Assembly (NCBI GenBank): GCA_026394775.1
Contig: JAPLZY010000025.1
Span: forward strand, 1 to 42,244
DNA from: Candidatus Zambryskiibacteriota bacterium
Lineage (GTDB): Bacteria; Patescibacteriota; Minisyncoccia; Phycocordibacterales; DATDWN01
Direction: 5' to 3'
Length of the DNA: 42,244 nt
This document shows, piece by piece, positions 1 through 6,342 of this stretch. The notes beneath the pieces were generated by a model. The model did no database searches. It saw only the letters and a program-made list of their open reading frames with translations, and was not told the origin of the DNA. Position numbers and translations under genes: made by a program. How positions within the stretch are numbered: position 1 is the stretch's first letter; each line of letters begins with the position of its first letter.

Positions 1-1
1 A

Positions 2-76
2 GGTAACTGGTCTATCGTAGAGAGATACGTCAAGAACCAAGGGAAACACAATGAAAAGACGCTTACATTGTGGTAA
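2..76 (+). CDS. C-terminal end of a Y1 (IS200-like/REP-associated) transposase, partial
   Basis: The reading frame open from base 2 ends at TAA 74-76 and encodes GNWSIVERYVKNQGKHNEKT and a few more residues. The VERYVKNQG string resembles the C-terminal helix of HUH-type Y1 transposases of the IS200/REP-associated (RAYT) class, which nick single-stranded hairpin DNA. Only 24 residues are visible, so catalytic Tyr and HUH motif lie outside the window. A terminator-like hairpin follows. The identification rests on a short motif and is tentative. If right, it is relevant to the many hairpin repeats in this window. Confidence 0.4.
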   Translation, partial: GNWSIVERYVKNQGKHNEKTLTLW

Positions 77-109
77 CATTGAAATACAAGTGGCATGAGG
101 CATGCAATA

Positions 110-137
110 CCCTGCGGTCTCTGCCGCAGGGTTGTTT
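110..137 (+). terminator. Rho-independent-like hairpin after the partial transposase
   Basis: CCCTGCGG / CCGCAGGG form an 8-bp stem with a 6-nt loop, followed by TTGTTTA. It ends the upstream transposase transcript. Its position shows that the ORF-track start at 102 for the next gene is too early, because that start would place a terminator inside the coding region. Confidence 0.6.
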
Positions 138-146
138 ATTGAATGC

Positions 147-782
147 ATGAACATCACAAAATATGGACATTGTTGTTTGTTGATAGATATAGATGGAGTC
201 AGAATTCTAACTGATCCTGGATCATATTCGACACTGCAGTCAGAGGCGACTGATGTGGATGTGGTTTTGATCACACACGAACATCCAGACCACTTGCATG
301 TCGACTCGCTGAAAGATGTCCTTTCTAGAAACTCAAATGCTCAAGTTGTCACAAATGCGAGTGTAGGGAAAATTTTAGGTGCAGAAGGGATCGAATATCA
401 CAATGTGTCACATGGAGAGAAAATAGATATAAAAGGGATTGTGATTGAAGGATTTGGAGAAAAGCATGAAGAGATTTACAAAGATTTTGGACAAGTAGAA
501 AATACCGGATACTTCATTGGCGGTAAACTTTTTTATCCTGGTGATGCGTTCTACAATCCAGAACGACCAGTCGATGTTTTGGCACTTCCTGTATCAGGAC
601 CATGGTGCACAATCGCAGATGCAGTCGAGTATGCACTTACGATTAAACCAAGAGTTGCATTTCCTGTACACGACGGCTTTACACCACTTCCAGGCTCAGT
701 GCACGGTATCCCAAAAAAATATCTTCCTGAAGCGGGGATTGAATTTGTAGTTATTGGAATTGGAGAAACAAAAGAATTTTAG
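147..782 (+). CDS. MBL-fold metal-dependent hydrolase (UlaG/UPF0173-like)
   Basis: A 211-residue cytosolic metallo-beta-lactamase-fold protein. The metal-binding signature THEHPDHLH (HxHxDH) is visible, followed by FYPGDAFY (the GD metal ligand region) and PVHDGF near the end, in the order expected for the small UPF0173/UlaG-like branch. Family members are hydrolases of unknown or varied substrate, so no reaction can be assigned. I start at ATG 147 (MNITKYGHCC) rather than 102, since a terminator hairpin occupies 110-131 and homologues normally begin with this strand. There is no Shine-Dalgarno. A TTTATT box sits 6 nt before the ATG, matching the leaderless pattern of this window. It converges on the small gene at 838. 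Confidence 0.85.
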   Translation: MNITKYGHCCLLIDIDGVRILTDPGSYSTLQSEATDVDVVLITHEHPDHLHVDSLKDVLSRNSNAQVVTNASVGKILGAEGIEYHNVSHGEKIDIKGIVIEGFGEKHEEIYKDFGQVENTGYFIGGKLFYPGDAFYNPERPVDVLALPVSGPWCTIADAVEYALTIKPRVAFPVHDGFTPLPGSVHGIPKKYLPEAGIEFVVIGIGETKEF

Positions 783-793
783 TATAAAAAAGT

Positions 794-818
794 TTCCCCT
801 AGGGTGGCCTTAGGGGAA
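794..818 (-). repeat. 25-bp palindrome (TTCCCC family), probable terminator of the minus-strand gene
   Basis: TTCCCCTAGGG-TGG-CCTTAGGGGAA: 11 paired positions (one G:T) and a 3-nt loop. On the minus strand it is followed by ACTTTTTTATA, a good T-tract, so it likely terminates the 838-1032 gene. Four other 25-bp elements with the same ends and geometry occur at 21176, 22406, 22436 and 29685. Confidence 0.65.
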
Positions 819-828
819 GTGATAGGTT

Positions 829-871
829 AAAGGAGCCTTATGAGGGCTCCTTTGGTTTCGGTTTTTTGATT
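829..871 (+). terminator. Terminator of the MBL hydrolase gene
   Basis: AAAGGAGCC / GGCTCCTTT form a 9-bp stem (829-853) followed by a T-rich run ending in GGTTTTTTG. It overlaps the stop codon of the convergent minus-strand gene, so the two genes share a compact convergent terminator zone with the 794-818 hairpin. Confidence 0.7.
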
Positions 872-1032
872 TTTAGATTCAGGTCGTTTGCGTGGTCGGC
901 GCATACGCAAAGATACGCTTGCCCAAAAATACTCATGACGATGCTCCTGTAGTATCTAGCGGGAGTACCACAGTAGCTGACCGCTTCATGCAGTTCCTGC
1001 GGACCTCGTGGTACTTGTATTCCACAGGGCAT
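838..1032 (-). CDS. Small Cys-rich (probably zinc-binding) protein
   Basis: A 64-residue protein, chosen to start at the internal Met (MPCGIQVPRG) of the 87-aa ORF because a purine-rich GGGGTGAG lies directly before it and AAAGGA a little further upstream. It has Cys at MPCG and YCGTPARYY, then a CVCADH cluster, spaced like a small treble-clef or zinc-ribbon fold, and a basic KIKKPKPKEPS tail. Codon use (GGA, CGA, CTG, CCG) differs from the AT-rich MBL and helicase neighbours. It is an independent unit with its own terminators. I do not recognise the family; metal binding is inferred from the Cys/His spacing only. Confidence 0.55.
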   Translation of the reverse strand: MPCGIQVPRGPQELHEAVSYCGTPARYYRSIVMSIFGQAYLCVCADHANDLNLKIKKPKPKEPS

Positions 1033-1181
1033 CTCACCCCATTCCTTTGGAATGAGACTAAACAATCTACTAAAGAACTTTGGGTTACAAAAAACTATCA
1101 TATGGTACCTGAATTTAATCTAGTAAGTTATAACCCACCTGTCAACCACAAATCTTTCGACCACATGATACAATAGTCTTT

Positions 1182-2852
1182 ATGACGCAAAAAGATGCAC
1201 TCGATATTTTGAAAATGGGGCACAATGTTTTTCTCACAGGGGCTGCCGGGAGTGGGAAGACTTTTGTGCTCAATCAATATATTTCATATTTAAAACAGTC
1301 GGGTGTGGAGGTGGCTATTACCGCATCGACAGGTATTGCATCCACTCATATAAACGGCATGACGATACATGCATGGTCTGGACTTGGTATTAAAAATAGT
1401 CTCTCTGACCACGATCTTGAAGCAATGATGGACAAGCAGTATCTTTTTAAGCGATTTGAAAAAACCCAGGTGCTGGTTATCGACGAGATCTCGATGCTCT
1501 CTGGGCGACAACTGACGATGGTGGAGTGGATCTGCCGGACGTTTAAAAGAAACGATCGACCGTTTGGAGGTCTTCAGGTTATTTTATGTGGAGACTTTTT
1601 TCAACTTCCGCCGATTACTCGCTTTGGAGACTCTGTTGAAGAAGGGCGTTCTAAAAATGATTTTGCATATGAGTCTGATGTATGGAAGTTTGCACAGTTT
1701 ACGATCTGCTACCTTTCAGAACAGCATCGACAGAAAGACAACGACTATCTCACCGTGCTAAACCAGATCAGGTCCAACACCGTAAGCAAAGAGACTATCG
1801 CTCTCCTGCAGTCTCGAGAACATGCAGAGTCAGATGTCGATGTTCCTCCAACCAAGCTCTACACTCACAATGCCGATGTGGATACGATAAACCACGAACA
1901 TCTTGAGACCCTGACCACGCACACCAAAGAGTTTGTTATGTCTTCTAAAGGTAAAGATTTTTTAATTGAAGGACTGAAGCGTTCGTGTCTTGCACCAGAG
2001 CGACTGCGTCTTAAAGAAGGTGCACGAGTGATGTTTGTAAAGAACAACTATGAAGTAGGTTTTGTAAACGGAACACTTGGAGTGATTACTGGCTTTAACA
2101 CCTTTGGCGAGCCTTTGGTGCGGACAGTTGGTGGAAGACTGATCTCTGTTACAAAAATGTCGTGGAGTATTGAAGAAGAAGGGAAGGTAAAAGCTGAGAT
2201 CACTCAGTTGCCTTTGCGTCTCGCATGGGCTATCACGGTACATAAAAGCCAGGGGATGAGCTTGGATGCGATGGAGGTGGATTTGCGAAAGTCTTTTGTA
2301 AAAGGTATGGGCTATGTGGCGCTCTCTCGAGTGCGTTCTTTGGGTGGAATGAAGTTACTTGGGTTTAATCCACTGTCCCTGGAAGTAGATCCTGATGTAT
2401 TAGAATTTGACCAAAATCTTAAAGAGCTTTCTTTTGATGCAGTGGAGGATTTGAGAAATATGTCTTTAGGTGAAAGAGGGAAGATACAAGAAGAATTTTT
2501 GTTTCGTGTCGCGCCACCAAAAGAACAAAAAGAAAAGAAAGAGCCAAAAAAGTCTGCACGAGAGATCACGAGAGAGATGCTTGCCGAGGGGATGTCTTTA
2601 GGGGAAGTGGCGGATGTTCGAGGAGTAAAACAGGATACCATAGTGTCACATATTGAAGAGTTGGTTGAGGATGGAATAGATATTGATATTGATCATTTAA
2701 AAAAAGAGTTTGCATATAAAGAGCTCGACACAATCATCGATGCGTTTGATACATGTGACACTACCACTCTTTCTCCGGTGTATAATTATTTGTCGAAGCT
2801 GAAGAAAAAGCCAACATATTTGAAGCTAAGAATTGCGAGGTTGTTTCTTTAA
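1182..2852 (+). CDS. Pif1/RecD-like DNA helicase with C-terminal HTH_40 domain
   Basis: A 556-residue superfamily 1B helicase. Walker A GAAGSGKT lies at about residues 20-27, Walker B VIDEISML at about 99-106, LCGDFFQLPP follows, and the UvrD_C_2-type block AITVHKSQGMS...YVALSRVRS is near residues 350-390. After a charged linker (KEQKEKKEPKKS) comes a helix-turn-helix segment EITREMLAEGMSLGEVADVRGV typical of the HTH_40 domain found behind RecQ and Pif1 helicases. It should unwind DNA 5'-3' in replication or repair, with the HTH aiding DNA binding. An extended -10 box (TGA-TACAAT, 1169-1174) is only 7 nt before the ATG and no Shine-Dalgarno is present, so the mRNA is probably leaderless. A palindromic repeat begins at the stop codon. 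Confidence 0.92.
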   Translation: MTQKDALDILKMGHNVFLTGAAGSGKTFVLNQYISYLKQSGVEVAITASTGIASTHINGMTIHAWSGLGIKNSLSDHDLEAMMDKQYLFKRFEKTQVLVIDEISMLSGRQLTMVEWICRTFKRNDRPFGGLQVILCGDFFQLPPITRFGDSVEEGRSKNDFAYESDVWKFAQFTICYLSEQHRQKDNDYLTVLNQIRSNTVSKETIALLQSREHAESDVDVPPTKLYTHNADVDTINHEHLETLTTHTKEFVMSSKGKDFLIEGLKRSCLAPERLRLKEGARVMFVKNNYEVGFVNGTLGVITGFNTFGEPLVRTVGGRLISVTKMSWSIEEEGKVKAEITQLPLRLAWAITVHKSQGMSLDAMEVDLRKSFVKGMGYVALSRVRSLGGMKLLGFNPLSLEVDPDVLEFDQNLKELSFDAVEDLRNMSLGERGKIQEEFLFRVAPPKEQKEKKEPKKSAREITREMLAEGMSLGEVADVRGVKQDTIVSHIEELVEDGIDIDIDHLKKEFAYKELDTIIDAFDTCDTTTLSPVYNYLSKLKKKPTYLKLRIARLFL

Positions 2853-3008
2853 AAATCTTATCTCACCACAACTTTTCCATGGCAACCTATCTAGCCCTGG
2901 TGGGCTAGCGGACTGCTCGCCCTTCAAGAGACTAATCAACGGAGTACCGTTGTTATTCTCTAAGGGCTGTGCAAGGCCCTGGAAAAGTTATGCTGAGCAA
3001 GATTTTTT
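2851..3008. repeat. Palindromic MITE-like element, family M1, copy 1
   Basis: About 158 bp with terminal inverted repeats AAAAATCTT-(n)-CTCA..ACTTTTCC and GGAAAAGTTATGCTGAGCAAGATTTTT. In reverse complement it matches the outer parts of the element at 5519-5718 (CAGCATAACTTTTCCAGGGCCTTGCACAG and CGCTAGCCC...GGGCTAGATAGGTTGCC) while the central segments differ. The centre has a hairpin CAACG-GAGTAC-CGTTG. It starts on the helicase stop codon and ends just before the -10 box of the MGMT gene. No coding capacity. Confidence 0.8.
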
Positions 3009-3009
3009 G

Positions 3010-3015
3010 TATAAT
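3010..3015 (+). promoter_or_regulatory. -10 box of the MGMT gene, leaderless type
   Basis: TATAAT lies 8 nt before the ATG at 3024, immediately after the end of repeat M1. No clear -35 is seen. Transcription would start at or next to the start codon. Confidence 0.6.
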
Positions 3016-3023
3016 ATAGCATT

Positions 3024-3293
3024 ATGAAAACATTCACCGAAAAAGTTCATGACGTTGTAAAAAAAATTCCTCGGGGAAAAGTTTTGACATACACACAAGT
3101 GGCGGCGAAGGCGGGGAATCCAAAAGCAGTGCGAGCAGTGGGGACTATTATGAGTAAAAATTTCAATCCAGATATACCGTGTCATCGGGTTATACGTACC
3201 GATGGGAAGATTGGGGAGTACAACAGAGGGGGACCGAAAGCCAAAGAAGAGATTTTGCGTCTCGAGGGGTTTCGTCCTATACTTAAGTCATAG
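3024..3293 (+). CDS. Methylated-DNA--protein-cysteine methyltransferase, catalytic domain only
   Basis: An 89-residue protein made only of the DNA-binding/catalytic domain of MGMT/Ogt. The acceptor motif PCHRV is intact (Cys about residue 53), with the helix-turn-helix segment LTYTQVAAKAGNPKAVRAVG before it and GEYNRGGPKAKEEILRLEG after it. Because the active Cys is present it should be a true O6-alkylguanine alkyltransferase rather than an alkyltransferase-like protein in which that Cys is replaced. The N-terminal domain of Ada/Ogt is absent, as is common in small genomes. It is followed after 20 bp by the DUF1761 gene. Confidence 0.9.
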   Translation: MKTFTEKVHDVVKKIPRGKVLTYTQVAAKAGNPKAVRAVGTIMSKNFNPDIPCHRVIRTDGKIGEYNRGGPKAKEEILRLEGFRPILKS

Positions 3294-3313
3294 TTATAAT
3301 TTAATTTCATTAT

Positions 3314-3745
3314 ATGAATATTACAGAAGTACTTGTGAGTCTTACTCGACCAGCTCTTATCGGAGGTATTGCTCTTTTTGTGTTTGGATATTTGTGGTAT
3401 TCGGTAGTTTTCAAAAATTTCTTCATGAAGCTTCGAGAAGGAGAAGGTAAAAACGGCATGGGAACCACAGGGAAAGAGATGGCTAAAACTCTCGGTGTTA
3501 AGTTTGTTCTCGATGTGCTCACCGCAGCATCATTTACACTCGTTGCGTATCCAACAGCACCATATCGTCTGACACTTTTGATCTCTTCTATCATCTGGAT
3601 CGGATTTACACTTCCTCAGATCATGAGTGCATATCTCTGGGACAATCGATCTTTAAAATACACAGCATTTGAAATTGTATTTAGCCTCGCATCATTTGCT
3701 GTTTTGATGTATGTAATACGAATGGTGCTGACCTATTTAGTGTAA
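3314..3745 (+). CDS. DUF1761 family membrane protein
   Basis: A 143-residue protein with four hydrophobic segments (about residues 13-30, 60-78, 85-105 and 120-142) and the order typical of DUF1761: GYLWYSVVFKNFF near the first helix, a short charged loop, then WIGFTLPQIMSAYLWDNRS. The function of the family is unknown; an inner-membrane location follows from the helices. A TATAAT at 3295-3300 lies 13 nt before the start. The last base of its TAA stop is the first base of the next gene's ATG, so the two are translationally coupled. Confidence 0.8.
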   Translation: MNITEVLVSLTRPALIGGIALFVFGYLWYSVVFKNFFMKLREGEGKNGMGTTGKEMAKTLGVKFVLDVLTAASFTLVAYPTAPYRLTLLISSIIWIGFTLPQIMSAYLWDNRSLKYTAFEIVFSLASFAVLMYVIRMVLTYLV

Positions 3746-4191
3746 TGCGTTACTGGCTGATAAAAAGTGAACCAGATTGCTACTCGATAGCAGATCTAAA
3801 ACAAGACAAGAAAACTTCGTGGACAGGAGTGAGAAATTACCAAGCACGTAATTTTATCAAGACAATGTCTCAAGGAGATCTTGTCTTGTTTTATCATTCC
3901 GGAGCAAACCCACCTGCAGTTGCGGGTATCTGCAAAGTAGCAAGTAGTCCGTATGGAGATGCTACAGCCCTTGATTCAAAAAACGAGCACTTTGATCCGA
4001 AAGCGAGCAAAGAGAATCCAATCTGGTCTGCAGTTGATATGCAGTATGTCAGTACACTCAAAGAGCCTGTAACTTTGCCGCAGATAAAAATCAATCCTAA
4101 ACTCTCTGACATGCTCGTTGCTCAGCAAGGAAATAGACTTTCAATAATGCCTGTGAGTGAAAAGCATTTTAAGCTTGTTTCTGGACTTTAA
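3745..4191 (+). CDS. EVE domain protein (Thy28-like)
   Basis: A 148-residue single-domain EVE protein. MRYWLIKSEPDCYSIADL, WTGVRNYQARNFI and GDLVLFYHS are the usual signatures, followed by VAGICKVASSPYGD and PIWSAVDM. EVE domains belong to the PUA-like fold and bind modified nucleobases in nucleic acids; the target here cannot be read from the sequence. Start and preceding stop overlap by one base (TAATG), which implies co-transcription with the DUF1761 protein and MGMT. The stop is followed within 10 bp by the promoter of the next, stylistically different gene unit. Confidence 0.93.
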   Translation: MRYWLIKSEPDCYSIADLKQDKKTSWTGVRNYQARNFIKTMSQGDLVLFYHSGANPPAVAGICKVASSPYGDATALDSKNEHFDPKASKENPIWSAVDMQYVSTLKEPVTLPQIKINPKLSDMLVAQQGNRLSIMPVSEKHFKLVSGL

Positions 4192-4199
4192 TTCACTAA

Positions 4200-4229
4200 T
4201 TGACGAATATGTGTATAGTGTGGTATAGT
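4200..4229 (+). promoter_or_regulatory. Sigma-70-type promoter of the sigma4-like/alpha-CTD pair
   Basis: TTGACG (4200-4205), an 18-bp spacer, and an extended -10 TGG-TATAGT (4224-4229). It is followed by a leader of about 67 nt holding the hairpin CCTCTGGCGAGAGG and a Shine-Dalgarno AGAGGAG before ATG 4304. Confidence 0.75.
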
Positions 4230-4303
4230 TTTGTCGTAGTCCTTTGAGTACCTCTGGCGAGAGGCTGTAAATACGTCAAATATAGAACAAGAGGAGTAAC
4301 CTG

Positions 4304-4861
4304 ATGCGCGAAACGATTTTTCTCACCATCACAAAGTGGTGGTGCAAATCTCTCGATCTCTGCTTTGAGATCATAACTCGTCCTTGGAAGCCCGAGGAGT
4401 TCCACTATCGCCGGATGCTCTGTACGGTCTTCGGACAGGAATGGAAGCTTCCGCAGAGCTTTTCCGAAATCAAGCAGGACGAGATCCCTCAAACCTTCAA
4501 GGGCTTGCGGGAGAGTCTTCATAATCACACGCGGATGTGGCTGAATGGTAGCTTCATCGATAAGAACATGACGCCCAGGTGGCCCGATGGCAGCGTAGAA
4601 TATCTAGAGGAGACTTTCTCCATTTTAGTCTCGCGGATCACGACAAATGAAGTGACGTGGCAGGCCTTCCGCCTGATGAATGGGATTGGCGACAAGCACG
4701 TTCCAAAGAGACTCTTGGCAGAAAAGTTGGGAGTCGACAAGGAGCTGTTGTACCAGAATCTCGGTCGTCTTGAGAGACAGCTACGAAGTTGGAAGAATGC
4801 TCCTCAGCTTCTCCCTTTCGCTAGTCGGGGTCGATCTGCCTCAATCGAGCAGATTATTTAA
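4304..4861 (+). CDS. Unknown protein with sigma-region-4-like helix-turn-helix
   Basis: A 185-residue protein without a recognisable full-length family. The C-terminal part (about residues 116-163) reads WQAFRLMNGIGDKHVPKRLLAEKLGV and then DKELLYQNLGRLERQLRSW, which resembles sigma-70 region 4 (LRLRYGL..., LEEIG..LGV, RVRQIE..ALRKLR) in length and pattern. The N-terminal 110 residues are Trp-rich and match nothing I know. It has a strong promoter, a Shine-Dalgarno (AGAGGAG) and GC-rich codon use unlike its neighbours. Only 21 bp separate it from a solo alpha-CTD gene, so the pair may act together on transcription. That function is inference; the HTH assignment is by eye. Confidence 0.6.
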   Translation: MRETIFLTITKWWCKSLDLCFEIITRPWKPEEFHYRRMLCTVFGQEWKLPQSFSEIKQDEIPQTFKGLRESLHNHTRMWLNGSFIDKNMTPRWPDGSVEYLEETFSILVSRITTNEVTWQAFRLMNGIGDKHVPKRLLAEKLGVDKELLYQNLGRLERQLRSWKNAPQLLPFASRGRSASIEQII

Positions 4862-4882
4862 GACTGGAGGGAAAACAAGAAG

Positions 4883-5155
4883 ATGTTGGCATGGCAGATC
4901 GCAGGTGAGGGGATTTCGTTCGAAATCGCCAGTAGGAACGTCGAGGAATTGGAGCTCAGTGTCAGGACGTACAACTTTCTCAAGAATGCTGGCGTTCAGA
5001 TTATCGGCGATCTGTTCAGTAAAAGTGAGGATGAATTTAGAAGGTGCGGAATGGGCAACAAGTCCTCCAACGAGCTCAAGGAAGCTTTGTCCGCAGCCGA
5101 TCCGAAGTTGGGAGAGATTTTTAGCTCTCGGCTGAAGAATCCGCTCTCCGAGTAA
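4883..5155 (+). CDS. Stand-alone RNA polymerase alpha C-terminal domain protein
   Basis: A 90-residue protein whose residues 20-70 (VEELELSVRTYNFLKNAG, IGDLFSKSEDEF, GMGNKSSNELKEAL) match the alpha-CTD of RpoA. The residues equivalent to E. coli R265, N268 and K298, which contact UP-element DNA, are retained (ELSVRTYN; GNKS). The alpha N-terminal assembly domain is completely absent, so it cannot replace RpoA. It could bind AT-rich DNA or sigma region 4 as a regulator or decoy. A Shine-Dalgarno GGAGG lies before the ATG. It shares a promoter with the 4304 gene and ends at a clean terminator. Fold assignment is solid; the role is inferred. Confidence 0.85.
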   Translation: MLAWQIAGEGISFEIASRNVEELELSVRTYNFLKNAGVQIIGDLFSKSEDEFRRCGMGNKSSNELKEALSAADPKLGEIFSSRLKNPLSE

Positions 5156-5165
5156 TTCTATATTT

Positions 5166-5187
5166 GGGCGAACCAAGTCGTTCGCCC
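5166..5187 (+). terminator. Terminator of the sigma4-like/alpha-CTD unit
   Basis: GGGCGAAC-CAAGTC-GTTCGCCC: perfect 8-bp stem, then TTCTATCAAAGTATTTTTT. Confidence 0.75.
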
Positions 5188-5262
5188 TTCTATCAAAGTA
5201 TTTTTTAGAAGAATATTTTGATGGGAGTAAAATCTCAGATGTTCTTTTAGAGGAGAAGCTTT

Positions 5263-5469
5263 ATGATGCTTGATATCTTTGAAGGCTCTATCCATGGAAA
5301 GCGGGTCGGGTTGTTTAATTATAACAGTCCTGAACCACCCAACATTGGGTTAACAATGACATTGAAAATGGAGATAGGTGTTAGTTGGAAGGTCATAACC
5401 TGTGTTCAGCAAAGACACGGCGGTCAACCAGTCAACAGTTACACTGTCTGCGTCAAAAGAAAGAAGTGA
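5263..5469 (+). CDS. Small unknown protein (cassette type)
   Basis: A 68-residue ORF (MMLDIFEGSIHGKR...) preceded by the Shine-Dalgarno AGAGGAGAAG at a normal distance and followed by a terminator-like hairpin, so it is probably a real gene. The sequence has no recognisable domain; it looks beta-rich and ends in a basic VCVKRKK. Its organisation (own leader, Shine-Dalgarno, terminator) matches the other accessory units here. A non-coding origin cannot be excluded. Confidence 0.5.
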   Translation: MMLDIFEGSIHGKRVGLFNYNSPEPPNIGLTMTLKMEIGVSWKVITCVQQRHGGQPVNSYTVCVKRKK

Positions 5470-5476
5470 CCGAATT

Positions 5477-5517
5477 ACCGTCAACAACGAAATCCGTTGG
5501 AGGGCGGTTTTCTTTTA
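5477..5517 (+). terminator. Terminator-like hairpin after the 68-aa gene
   Basis: CAACG-AAAT-CCGTTG inner stem within ACCG...CGGT ends, followed by TTTTCTTTT. It runs directly into repeat M1 copy 2. Confidence 0.5.
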
Positions 5518-5518
5518 C

Positions 5519-5718
5519 AAAATCTTGTCTCAGCATAACTTTTCCAGGGCCTTGCACAGTGAATGGCGAGTGAGAAGACGTGTTACGTCTTCGCAAGACC
5601 TTGCCCAGGCTTTTGTACTCAAAGGACTGACAAGGTGTACAGCTCCTGTAAGGAGGTTCGCTAGCCCAACAGGGCTAGATAGGTTGCCCGGGAAAAGTTG
5701 TGGTGAGTAAAAGATTTT
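5519..5718. repeat. Palindromic element, family M1, copy 2, carrying a nested hairpin module
   Basis: About 200 bp with ends AAAATCTTGTCTCAGCATAACTTTTCC and GGAAAAGTTGTGGTGAGTAAAAGATTTT. The outer parts match copy 1 (2851-3008, opposite strand) closely, but the centre is replaced by the multi-hairpin module at 5574-5655. This suggests that a second element inserted into, or was exchanged within, the first. Confidence 0.8.
5574..5655 (+). repeat. Multi-hairpin module, copy 1
   Basis: Order: hairpin A GAAGACG-TGTTA-CGTCTTC; linker GCAAG; stem B ACCTTG...CAAGGT enclosing hairpin C (CTTTT-GTACTC-AAAGG); linker GTACAG; hairpin D CTCC-TGTAA-GGAG. The same order with different but still complementary stems occurs at 13229, 41335 and 41867. 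Confidence 0.75.
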
Positions 5719-5862
5719 GATCCTGTGGATCTGTGGATAACCCGCTTGACGACTGGGGGTTAAAATAAGCAGTTTTTTTGGTGTAGGGGATTGTGGTTGA
5801 GCCATTTTATAACAAAAAAAGATATACACAGCTTTTCTTGACTTTTGGGCCTGTATTTGAAT

Positions 5863-5892
5863 TTGACACGAGGCAGGGAGGTGACGTATACT
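5863..5892 (+). promoter_or_regulatory. Strong sigma-70-type promoter upstream of rpoB
   Basis: TTGACA (5863-5868), an 18-bp spacer, TATACT (5887-5892). Transcription should start near 5899 and first meets a terminator at 6012-6038, then the rpoB leader. Confidence 0.75.
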
Positions 5893-5898
5893 AGTCTC

Positions 5899-6038
5899 AA
5901 CTTCGGCAAAAGCGATGATTGAGTTATGGCCATGTCGCGAAGGGGCATTACAAAACAAAGTCTCTTTACTATTTTGCACACTAGCAAATAACAGTTTAAT
6001 GATTTAGCAAGAACGAACCTTGGGGAAGGCTCGTTTTT
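5899..6038 (+). ncRNA. Candidate small RNA or attenuated rpoB leader
   Basis: A segment of about 140 nt bounded by a strong promoter and a hairpin (AACGA-A-CCTT-GGGG-AAGG-C-TCGTT, stem extendable with GCAA/TTGC) that runs into TTTTT. Local pairings such as CTCAA/TTGAG are possible. A 31-codon frame (ATGATTGAGTTATGG...TAG) ends just before the terminator but has no Shine-Dalgarno. It may be an independent sRNA, a leader peptide plus attenuator for rpoBC, or both. It does not look like 6S RNA, since no long closing helix is visible. No Rfam family was recognised. Confidence 0.5.
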
Positions 6039-6144
6039 GCCATTTTGTAATTTTTAATAATGTGAGGGTAAGTTTTGTCAGCTATTATTAGGTTTTCACA
6101 ACTTAAGAATGTTTGTTTTTAAAACAACATTGCACAGTTAATTA

Positions 6145-6266
6145 GAGAATACACACGGTTCCCTTGGTAATCCAAGGGAAGACAGCGTAGCCTGAAGCAC
6201 TGTTTGACGCAGTCGTACTCGACAAGGAGTTTGCGAGAAGGCAGCTGTCAGACGTGTAGTATTCTC
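6145..6266 (+). ncRNA. Structured leader element upstream of rpoB
   Basis: Closing helix GAGAATAC-ACACG (6145-6157) with CGTGT-(A)-GTATTCTC (6253-6266). Inside are hairpin TTCCCTTGG-TAAT-CCAAGGGAA (6159-6180) and a second branch GACAGC...GCTGTC (6181-6249) containing GCCT/AGGC and a small GTC-GTACTC-GAC hairpin. This is a clear multibranch RNA fold ending 77 nt before rpoB. It may be a cis-regulatory leader of rpoBC or a processed RNA. No known riboswitch consensus was recognised. Confidence 0.6.
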
Positions 6267-6342
6267 TTGATTAACGAGCATAACAAAATCGTACCAACGA
6301 TTTATGTGTGTTGTTTTAATAAACTGAACATTCTGTACACAT

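Noticed and set aside
102-146. Upstream start of the MBL hydrolase
   Set aside because: The extra 15 residues lie over a terminator hairpin (110-131) and are not expected in the family.
892-1176. 94-aa plus-strand ORF before the Pif1-like helicase
   Set aside because: It is antisense to the Cys-rich small gene (838-1032), whose product shows a zinc-site pattern and whose ends fit the terminators.
5530-5987. 149-aa and 75-aa minus-strand ORFs upstream of rpoB
   Set aside because: They run across repeat M1, the rpoB promoter and the small RNA; no coding pattern or ribosome-binding site.
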